47,601 bases of DNA from Paludibacteraceae bacterium (GTDB lineage Bacteria > Bacteroidota > Bacteroidia > Bacteroidales > Paludibacteraceae). The position numbers and the translations under genes were made by a program. Where the stretch lies: NCBI GenBank assembly GCA_024400115.1, contig JAKSNF010000017.1, forward strand, positions 1-47,601, read 5' to 3'. The notes under the pieces are model-generated. The model made no database searches, had not been told where the DNA came from, and saw only the letters and a program-made list of their open reading frames with translations. This document shows, one piece after another, positions 41,552 to 47,601 of this stretch (position 1 is the first letter of the stretch; each line of letters begins with the position of its first letter).

Positions 41552-43408
41552 TTATTTTTTCGTTGCTTTCTTAGCGCATGATTTCTTAGCAGCCGGCTTT
41601 TTCTCAACCACAGGTGCTTGCGCTTGTTCGAGCCAAGCGATAGCCTGACCTTTAGCAATCATCTTACCTTGTTGAGCAGCTATGCCGGCAATCTTGCAGT
41701 TCATCGGAGCCACTACCGATTCAACGCCGTGGGTCGTTTGTAGATAAGCCATCACGCTACCCTCTGCAAAGAACGTGCCAAGAGCAGGAGCCTTACTCTC
41801 TTCGTTAAAGTCCAGTTCCCACATCACGCGACCATTAGCCGGTGCTTCCAGCGGTTCGGTATTGGGGTGAAGGATAGCTTGCTTATCCTCTGCGGAGAGG
41901 AAGACAATCTGTTTACCCGTCTGAGCAGCTTTCTCCATACGCTCAAGGAGGTCTTTGTTGAATTGGTCTTTTGCTTGGCCGGACTTATACTCGCGGTACT
42001 GTTTCTCGTGCATAGCGAACTCAAACAACTCTTCGTTGTCTTGTCCGTAATCCCAACCGAGTTCGTTCATCTCTTTCTTGAAGCGGTCTAACTCGTTCGG
42101 ATAGAGTTTTTGCGGGTCGCCCTTGTAGAACTCCAGCCCTTTCTCTTTGGCAAGAGCGATAATCTCCGGAGCCAACTTACCGGGCAGTTTACCCGACTTA
42201 CCTAAGATCATGCCCCACATAGCAGGATCCATACGTGTGAACGGTTTCTCGTCCATGGACTTGCTGTAGAGGTTCATTAAAGCAGCGTTCTTCACATATT
42301 GCGAGAAAGGCGTAACGAGACACGGAGTACCGAGCATCGGCCATATACGTTGTACTTCGTTGAACAGCTCAACGAGCAGTTCATCTTCGCTCAGTTCGTG
42401 TGCACCTTTCTTACGCAGGTTAGCGTTGATAGCAGCGTGCATGCCCTTAAGGTCAGCCATGAGCGAACCCATCATACCACCGGGCAGACCGCAACCAACG
42501 AGCAACGAGCTCATCAGGCTGTTCTTGGGGTCAATCCAGTAACCCAAGAAGTCGTCCATGAAGGACTGCGTGAGGGCACGAGCTTGCATGTATGCATTCA
42601 TATTAATGTCCTTAACAAGGAATCCGGCATCACGCAACATAGCTTGAATCGTGATTACATCGGGATGTACCTTACCCCACGACAGCGGTTCCATTGCCAC
42701 GTCGAGCACATCACCACCGGCTTTGGCTACTTCAAGCATCGAAGCTACCGAGAATCCGGGACCCGTGTGACCGTGGTATTGGATGATGATGTCGGGATGT
42801 TTCTCTTTGATAGCGCGAACAATCGTTCCGAGCATCTCGGGACGACCGATACCTGCCATATCTTTAAGACAGATCTCTTGTGCGCCACCGGCAATCAGTT
42901 TCTCGGCTAAGTCGATGTAATAAGCAGCCGTATGTACTGCCGAATAGGTGATACACATGGTGGCTTGTGCGGTCATGCCGGCTTTCTTTGCCCACTTGAT
43001 AGAGGGGATGATATTACGAGGGTCGTTCAGACCGCAGAAGATACGGGTTATATCCGTTCCTTGCGCATGCTTAACCTTGTACATGAGTTCACGCACATCA
43101 GCGGGAACGGGGTTCATACGCAGAGCGTTCAGACCACGGTCTAACATATGGGTCTTGATACCTACCTCGTTGAAGGGCTTAGTGAACGTACGAACGGCTT
43201 GGTTCGGGTTCTCACCATAGAGGAGGTTGACTTGCTCCATTGCACCGCCGTTAGTCTCTACGCGGTCAAAGCACCCCATATCAATGATGACGGGAGCGAT
43301 TTTTGCTAACTGGTCCTTACGCGGGACATACTTACCGCTGGATTGCCACATATCGCGATACACCAGCGAGAACTGAATTTCTTTCTTTGTTTCAATTTTC
43401 TTTGCCAT
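41552..43408 (-). CDS. Oxaloacetate decarboxylase alpha / pyruvate carboxylase B-like carboxyltransferase
   Basis: Protein of 618 residues from ATG 43408 (MAKKIETKKEIQFSLVYRDM). The TIM-barrel carboxyltransferase domain carries RDMWQSSGKYVP, CGLNDPRN, CLKDMAGIGRPEMLG with the metal-site lysine, and QYHGHTGPG. A C-terminal biotinyl-like domain follows, but where LEAMKME is expected the sequence reads LQTTHGVES, so the biotin-accepting lysine is replaced by histidine. A Lys/Ala tail (KKPAAKKSCAKKATKK) ends the protein. It probably acts in C4/C3 acid metabolism, perhaps with a separate biotin carrier. It lies 13 nt after the TonB receptor gene. Confidence 0.82.
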   Translation of the reverse strand: MAKKIETKKEIQFSLVYRDMWQSSGKYVPRKDQLAKIAPVIIDMGCFDRVETNGGAMEQVNLLYGENPNQAVRTFTKPFNEVGIKTHMLDRGLNALRMNPVPADVRELMYKVKHAQGTDITRIFCGLNDPRNIIPSIKWAKKAGMTAQATMCITYSAVHTAAYYIDLAEKLIAGGAQEICLKDMAGIGRPEMLGTIVRAIKEKHPDIIIQYHGHTGPGFSVASMLEVAKAGGDVLDVAMEPLSWGKVHPDVITIQAMLRDAGFLVKDINMNAYMQARALTQSFMDDFLGYWIDPKNSLMSSLLVGCGLPGGMMGSLMADLKGMHAAINANLRKKGAHELSEDELLVELFNEVQRIWPMLGTPCLVTPFSQYVKNAALMNLYSKSMDEKPFTRMDPAMWGMILGKSGKLPGKLAPEIIALAKEKGLEFYKGDPQKLYPNELDRFKKEMNELGWDYGQDNEELFEFAMHEKQYREYKSGQAKDQFNKDLLERMEKAAQTGKQIVFLSAEDKQAILHPNTEPLEAPANGRVMWELDFNEESKAPALGTFFAEGSVMAYLQTTHGVESVVAPMNCKIAGIAAQQGKMIAKGQAIAWLEQAQAPVVEKKPAAKKSCAKKATKK

Positions 43409-43421
43409 GATATTATATATT

Positions 43422-45479
43422 TTAGAATTGGTATGCAAAACCGACGGCTACGCACTGTTGGTGCGGATCGTACCACCGCATGAGATTAACATCTCCGTCC
43501 TTGCCGTAGTCGGTAGATATATAGTCAAACACATCGTTGATATCAGCGTGTACAAGCCACTGTCCCCATCGCTTAGCCAAGCGTATATTCGCTGTGAAGC
43601 AGTCGCCCGTAATCATATCCATAGCCCACGTCTCGGAGTTATAGACCAGCTTAAAGGATAATGCCCAATCTTTCGCAAAATTGAAGTTATTTGCTATGGC
43701 TACGTTATAACTTAGGCGTGACTTGATAGCTTCGCCTTGGTGCTGCATTTTATAAAACGTATTACCCGTAAAGAAGAGCGAATAAACACCCACCTTATAG
43801 CACAGTAGCAGGTTGAGGTTAAGGACGTTATTCTTTTCATTAACGTTATTCTCATACGTAGTGTAGATGAGTTGATCTTCCTTGCTCTCACGCATGACTT
43901 GTGTAATCGAATTAAGCGAGTGCAGATAACTCAGTCCCACATCCAAAAGGAGGTTATGCTTTTCGTTTTGGAAGTCGAAACTATAGTCGAGGTCGGCATT
44001 ATAGACTTGCATCGGATGCAGATTCGGGTTACCCATCATGTATGTTTTCTGCCCTTGGTTGTAATACACAATAGGGCTGAGTTGCTGTACTGAAGGACGA
44101 ATGAGGTTACGAGACGCAAGGGCACGCAGATTATGGTGAGGCGCTACTGCCCAGTTGATATTGATATTCCCCGTCCAATCATGGGAAGGAATAGCGGCAC
44201 CATCTATCGTTTGATGTTGATACTGATAACGACCGCCTAACTCCATGGTCAATGTCTTGTAAAAATAGGAGAACTTAGCGAACGGAGACAGGTAGTGCGA
44301 TTGGTTCGAATAATCTACTGATGTCTCTGTCGGACGAGGCAGAGCCTCTCGCTGAGTGGAGGCAGACTCGTTGATACGAGAAAGAGCCAATTGGTAGTTC
44401 GTACCCACCTCTAAATCAAGGGAGTGGTTATCGCTCCAACGACCAATCGTATGTTTCGTTTTTATTTCCGCATTCAGTTGGTGGGGCTGATTGGAAGTCT
44501 GATAGCGGTAGTTCGTCTTCACGTTGAGTACGTCCGATAAGGCGCGATAGTAGGCAGGGTCATACGAAGTGTTATCTACGTTATTCCGTGGCGAATAGTC
44601 ATAGTGCAGCGATGTTTCGATGGTTCCCTTATTACTAAACGTGTGCTTATAACTCATGTCTGCCACCACATTAAGCGCATGATTGAACATCGACACAGTG
44701 TCCGTTCCCACCATTTGCTCTATGATTCGCTTTCCGCTGGTAGCACTATTCCTACCCTCTACATTCTCCGCATTAAACTTCTGATTCTGAACCATGCTGT
44801 TAAGGGATAGCCGGTCGGTATAAGCATAACTCTCCCAAACGTGTATCTTCACTTCATCTTGTTCCGTCTTATAGATAGCACTAAACTTTGCCGTTTCCTG
44901 CGTAAAGTTGCCGGTTAAGGTATCCATTGACGTAAAGAAGGAGGTAGGAGAGGTACGTTCCGAATAAGCTACGGTCGAAGGATGATAGTACTCCATCATA
45001 AGACTGCCCCGTAGTGACCAATTGTTTTTCCTATAACTCATCAGGACAGAAGGCATAACGTCCCACTCGGTGGAAGCGTCTAAGATAACATCGCCATGAA
45101 AACCGTCTTGCACGTCTTTCATCTTGATGTTAATCACCCCACCCTGTCCGTTCTGCTGGTCACTAACGGAAGGAGAAGTGGATATCTCGATTACGTCCAC
45201 CTCAGCTAAAATCGTCTGAACGAGAACGACATCGGTACTGCTTCCCACATCCTTGCCGTCTATTTGTACGGAGAAATTATCAATTATGCTTTCCGAATTG
45301 CGGTTCAGCAAATCGGGCATGATAGCCAAAGCGTCGAGTACAGACGCTCCGTTGTTCAGCCCCAACTGCTCCACGTGCACCACCTTTTTATCGGGTTTTA
45401 TCTCAACGATATTTTGCGCTTGCGCGCACACGAGAAACGCGCTCACGAACATCAATATGGTTATTGCTTTTTTCATCAA
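43422..45479 (-). CDS. TonB-dependent outer-membrane receptor
   Basis: Protein of 685 residues with signal peptide (MMKKAITILMFVSAFLVCAQ). A plug domain follows, with VQIDGKDVGSSTDVVLVQTI, VDVIEISTSPS and GQGGVINIKMKD, and then an outer-membrane barrel ending in aromatic GFAYQF. It has no N-terminal carboxypeptidase-like domain, so it is a short form of the outer-membrane beta-barrel group. Ligand unknown. It is driven by the TonB/ExbBD system, one copy of which is at 30503-32374. A consensus promoter lies upstream. Confidence 0.88.
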   Translation of the reverse strand: MMKKAITILMFVSAFLVCAQAQNIVEIKPDKKVVHVEQLGLNNGASVLDALAIMPDLLNRNSESIIDNFSVQIDGKDVGSSTDVVLVQTILAEVDVIEISTSPSVSDQQNGQGGVINIKMKDVQDGFHGDVILDASTEWDVMPSVLMSYRKNNWSLRGSLMMEYYHPSTVAYSERTSPTSFFTSMDTLTGNFTQETAKFSAIYKTEQDEVKIHVWESYAYTDRLSLNSMVQNQKFNAENVEGRNSATSGKRIIEQMVGTDTVSMFNHALNVVADMSYKHTFSNKGTIETSLHYDYSPRNNVDNTSYDPAYYRALSDVLNVKTNYRYQTSNQPHQLNAEIKTKHTIGRWSDNHSLDLEVGTNYQLALSRINESASTQREALPRPTETSVDYSNQSHYLSPFAKFSYFYKTLTMELGGRYQYQHQTIDGAAIPSHDWTGNININWAVAPHHNLRALASRNLIRPSVQQLSPIVYYNQGQKTYMMGNPNLHPMQVYNADLDYSFDFQNEKHNLLLDVGLSYLHSLNSITQVMRESKEDQLIYTTYENNVNEKNNVLNLNLLLCYKVGVYSLFFTGNTFYKMQHQGEAIKSRLSYNVAIANNFNFAKDWALSFKLVYNSETWAMDMITGDCFTANIRLAKRWGQWLVHADINDVFDYISTDYGKDGDVNLMRWYDPHQQCVAVGFAYQF

Positions 45480-45505
45480 ATTCCGTTTCTTTTCATTTTA
45501 GCGTG

Positions 45506-45537
45506 CAAAGATACGGATTTTTTTTGACATATGCAAA
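45506..45537 (-). promoter_or_regulatory. Promoter of the TonB-dependent receptor gene
   Basis: On the minus strand: TTTG (complement 45534-45537), a 20-nt spacer starting CATATGTC plus an A-tract, and TATCTTTG (complement 45506-45513). The start codon is about 27 nt downstream. Confidence 0.8.
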
Positions 45538-45595
45538 TTTATTGTGATTTTTAGATGAAAAAGGCACTTTTTCAATGCTTATCCTCCCCTAACCG

Positions 45596-45670
45596 TTCGG
45601 TAACCCTTCGGCGACAGTTCGGTGAGGTTCGGTGATAACACACTGATAACACACTGAAGACACACTGAAG
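45596..45670. repeat. 11-nt repeats TTCGG- and CACACTGA-
   Basis: TTCGG recurs at 45596, 45607, 45618 and 45628. It merges into CACACTG at 45639, 45650 and 45661, all spaced 11 nt apart except one 10-nt step. It lies between the Fic stop codon and the TonB receptor promoter. Confidence 0.9.
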
Positions 45671-45680
45671 CAAAGGAGTA

Positions 45681-46790
45681 TCATTCGCTTTCAATCAATG
45701 CATAATTGGTACTGCGTCCGCCTTCTTCGGCTTTGCATAAGATTCCTTTTTTAATTAGGTCGTCTATGTCGCGCAGTGCGGTGTCCTGCGAACAATGGTT
45801 GATTTTTGCCCACTTGGCGGTATTCAATTTGCCGTCAAATCCATCCCACAACATATTGATTATCTTCCGCTGACGCTCGCTGATGGCGATGCCGTCTATA
45901 CGTTGCCAGAAGGCTGCTTTCGCCAACGTTTGCTGCGTAGTGAATATAGCTTGCGATAGCGCATCGCGCAGGGTCTCCAAAAACCATACTAACCATTCCG
46001 TCACATCCATGTCGCATTTTTGTGCCTGCTCAAGAGCATCATAATAGCCCTTGCGGTTACGCATAATCTCAGCCGACATACTATAGAACCGACGCTCACT
46101 TTGGTCTGCACGAGCCAACATCATCTCCGTAATAGTGCGTGTAATACGACCATTACCATCGTCAAACGGATGTATGGTCACAAACCACAAGTGTGCCAGT
46201 GCAGCACGGATGACCGAATCTGTATTATCGTTATCGTTGTTTACCCACGCCAAAAAATCATCCATCATCTGTGGCACATATTCGCTATTGGGAGCTTCGT
46301 AATGCACCTTCTGCTTTCCTATTGGACCAGATACCACCCGCATGGGTTCCTCACCGATGCGCCAGCGTGCTACATCTATCTTATAACCATCACTATAACC
46401 TGTTGGAAACAATGCAGCATGCCAGCCAAACAAACGTTCAGCGCTCAACGGCTCCGTATAACGTTGAGTAGCTTCCATCATCACATTCACCACCCCATCG
46501 GTATAGTGATCGGGCAGATGTTCCTTATCCAATGTCACACCCAGATGACGTGCTACCGAACTGCGCACGCTATCTCGACTCAATTCTACGCCTTCAATCT
46601 GCGACGAACCAATAATCTCCTCCGTCAACGCTTCCAAATGACGCTGCACGCCCTCAAATCCCAAGGCGGACATGCGTCCTAATAATTGACCTTGCAAGCT
46701 ACGCACCTCACCAAGCAAATTCAGCAGACGCTTGGCGTCCCAACTAAACCGAGGCCAGTCCTTATGCTGCCAAAGATATATTGCTCTCAT
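45681..46790 (-). CDS. Fic family protein (DUF4172 N-terminus)
   Basis: Protein of 369 residues. A DUF4172 N-terminal part contains the self-inhibitory helix motif SSQIEG (residues 62-67, matching S/T-x3-E-G). The Fic core HPFDDGNGRITR (residues 207-218) is complete with the catalytic histidine, and a C-terminal winged-helix-like segment (RDIDDLIKKGILCKAEEGGR) follows. Such enzymes transfer AMP (or another group) to a protein target. The inhibitory helix in the same chain makes it a class II enzyme. It stands alone, with its own promoter and a long 5' leader. Confidence 0.92.
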   Translation of the reverse strand: MRAIYLWQHKDWPRFSWDAKRLLNLLGEVRSLQGQLLGRMSALGFEGVQRHLEALTEEIIGSSQIEGVELSRDSVRSSVARHLGVTLDKEHLPDHYTDGVVNVMMEATQRYTEPLSAERLFGWHAALFPTGYSDGYKIDVARWRIGEEPMRVVSGPIGKQKVHYEAPNSEYVPQMMDDFLAWVNNDNDNTDSVIRAALAHLWFVTIHPFDDGNGRITRTITEMMLARADQSERRFYSMSAEIMRNRKGYYDALEQAQKCDMDVTEWLVWFLETLRDALSQAIFTTQQTLAKAAFWQRIDGIAISERQRKIINMLWDGFDGKLNTAKWAKINHCSQDTALRDIDDLIKKGILCKAEEGGRSTNYALIESE

Positions 46791-46900
46791 ATCGCGATTT
46801 TTTTATTCTTTGTTTATATCATGCGGCGAAAAACAACTCTTTTCACCGCATATTTGCGGAGATTATACTGTTTAATTTTCTCGTGTTAAGTTTATTTTCC
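46791..46900 (-). promoter_or_regulatory. Long structured 5' leader of the Fic gene
   Basis: About 110 nt lie between the predicted start of transcription and the ATG. On the minus strand CCGCA, AATA, TGCGG form a hairpin, and a second CCGCA further down (near 46819) could pair with the same TGCGG. The two folds exclude each other. This is a visible possibility, not a demonstrated switch. Confidence 0.35.
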
Positions 46901-46904
46901 GCTG

Positions 46905-46936
46905 CAAAGGTACGGATTTTTTTCGATATGTGCAAA
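46905..46936 (-). promoter_or_regulatory. Promoter of the Fic gene
   Basis: On the minus strand: TTTG (complement 46933-46936), a 20-nt spacer starting CACATATC followed by an A-rich tract, and TACCTTTG (complement 46905-46912). The spacer closely resembles that of the TonB receptor promoter, including TCCG before the downstream box. Confidence 0.78.
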
Positions 46937-47020
46937 TATTGTTGTGTTTTTTCTGTATTTTAACTATCTTTTTGAGTCGACAGTCGGCACGTACAAAACA
47001 TTCTTGCATAGGTCTTAAAA

Positions 47021-47064
47021 GTTGGGACAATGTTGTGACTATGTTGGGACAATGTTGGGACATT
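47021..47064. repeat. GTTGGGACAAT 11-nt repeat, four copies
   Basis: Units begin at 47021, 47032, 47043 and 47054, exactly 11 nt apart. The second is diverged (GTTGTGACTAT). Confidence 0.95.
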
Positions 47065-47262
47065 GGAAGCCCCCTAACCCCCAAAAGGGGGAGGGTGAAA
47101 GGTTAGAGGACGGCGCAAGCGCCTACTGGTTAGAGGAACGGAACGAGAAACGAGAAACAAGGTGCGGCATAAAATGCCGGGCTAAAAGAACGAAACATAT
47201 AGTCGGGAATTTCCGGGAACTTTCGGGAAATTCACGATTTTTCACGAGTTCACGATACTATT

Positions 47263-47348
47263 GTCGAGCAGTTATAATCCTATAAATCAGCAAGTTACAA
47301 TTTTGCTCTGAATTTTCACGGACAGAATTAGGTTGTTCGCGAAAGTAG
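47263..47348. repeat. Dispersed repeat, copy 2
   Basis: Matches 22498-22581 in the same orientation, best from TATAAATCAGCAAGTTACA to GGTTGTTCGCGA. It runs directly into the hairpin array. Confidence 0.88.
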
Positions 47349-47585
47349 GACACAAGTAGGACATGTCCAAGTGTCCTACTTCGTGTAAAGCACTAGCATA
47401 ATGATAGTTATGGAGAGTAGGACAGTTGGACATTGTCCAACTTGAAAATGCCACGAGAGTGCCAATGGCACGGTGGCACTTTGCTATAACTTACTAAACT
47501 ATAGTCTATTACACAAGTGTGCCACTGTGCCAATGGCACACTTGCATTGTCTTATCCTGAAATAAGTAGACACTAAAAAGTCTAC
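47343..47585. repeat. Row of five inverted repeats
   Basis: AAGTAGGACAC/GTGTCCTACTT (47343-47381, with inner palindrome GGACATGTCC); GTTGGACA/TGTCCAAC (47425-47441); AGTGCCA/TGGCACT (47458-47480, with inner GTGCCAATGGCAC); AAGTGTGCCA/TGGCACACTT (47515-47543); GTAGAC/GTCTAC (47566-47585). All arms are perfect. None has a T-tract, so they are not terminators. Confidence 0.88.
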
Positions 47586-47601
47586 AAAATGTATCAAAGA
47601 G

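Larger units (their letters stand above)
46791..47601. other. Gene-free right end of the window
   Basis: 811 nt without a convincing gene. It contains the Fic leader and promoter, an 11-nt repeat (47021-47064), short hairpins GGCGCAAGCGCC (47112-47123) and CGGCATAAAATGCCG (47165-47179), a second copy of the dispersed repeat (47263-47348), and a row of five hairpins (47343-47585). A short reading frame at 47022-47285 consists of these repeats and is not accepted. Confidence 0.7.

Noticed and set aside
47022..47285. 87-residue frame at the right end
   Set aside because: It is composed of the 11-nt repeat, short hairpins and word repeats. No protein-like features.
22498..47348. The two dispersed repeats as attachment sites of one integrated element
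   Set aside because: The interval contains essential core genes (rny, secA, fmt, lgt) and no integrase.
1..47601. tRNA or rRNA genes
   Set aside because: No cloverleaf consensus or rRNA-like segment was recognised by eye; a tRNAscan-SE and Infernal run would settle this.

Overview
The window looks like a contig from a Bacteroidota (order Bacteroidales) chromosome, probably an uncultured host-associated lineage. The evidence is promoters of the Bacteroidetes type (TTTG, 20 nt, TAnnTTTG), DUF4924 and DUF3078 proteins, a GldF-type permease, the order pdxJ-exbB-exbD-tonB, a TonB-dependent receptor and the order pth-S4 protein-DUF4924-nth. Most genes are core housekeeping genes. I saw no rRNA, tRNA, transposase, integrase, reverse transcriptase or CRISPR array.

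Layout. 1-2102 (+): pth, an Hsp15-like S4 protein, DUF4924 and nth. 2103-2551: repeat-rich gap with a 69-bp tandem repeat and a hairpin element with long inverted ends. 2552-12108 (+): exported protein, pheT, prfC, NupG-like MFS transporter, C1 peptidase, gldF-like permease, phosphodiesterase. 12109-12529: candidate small RNA and terminators. 12530-18327 (-): histidine kinase, gdhA, kbl and tdh, a probable amino-acid (glutamate/threonine/glycine) operon read leftward from a promoter that overlaps a divergent one. 18393-20716 (+): ArsG/CcdA-like membrane protein, trmN6, DUF3089 protein.

20717-26623 is an AT-rich accessory segment: DUF4143 ATPase, FAD sugar-mutase-like protein with a GT2 glycosyltransferase, a RelB-PIN toxin-antitoxin pair, and a gap holding a rod-like structured RNA candidate. 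26624-33074 (-): rny, zapA, a coiled-coil protein, DUF3078, PfpI, tonB, exbD, exbB, pdxJ. 33157-35538 (+): nadK, fmt, HD hydrolase. 35503-46790 (-): second DUF3078 protein, lgt, a four-helix-bundle (rRNA-IVS type) gene enclosed by inverted repeats, secA, an oxaloacetate-decarboxylase-like carboxyltransferase, a TonB-dependent receptor and a Fic protein. 46791-47601 is non-coding and ends in a row of five hairpins.

The most unusual aspect is the repeat landscape. Locus-specific arrays of 7-nt words (and elsewhere 11-nt words) sit in many gene junctions. They also occur inside reading frames without breaking them: pheT (three arrays), trmN6 (three) and fmt (one). pheT and fmt carry the same 42 nt in the same frame. 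A second candidate for something undescribed is the 472-bp unit 37631-38102. Its four-helix-bundle gene is bounded by inverted repeats whose centres differ in sequence but both fold as small hairpins.
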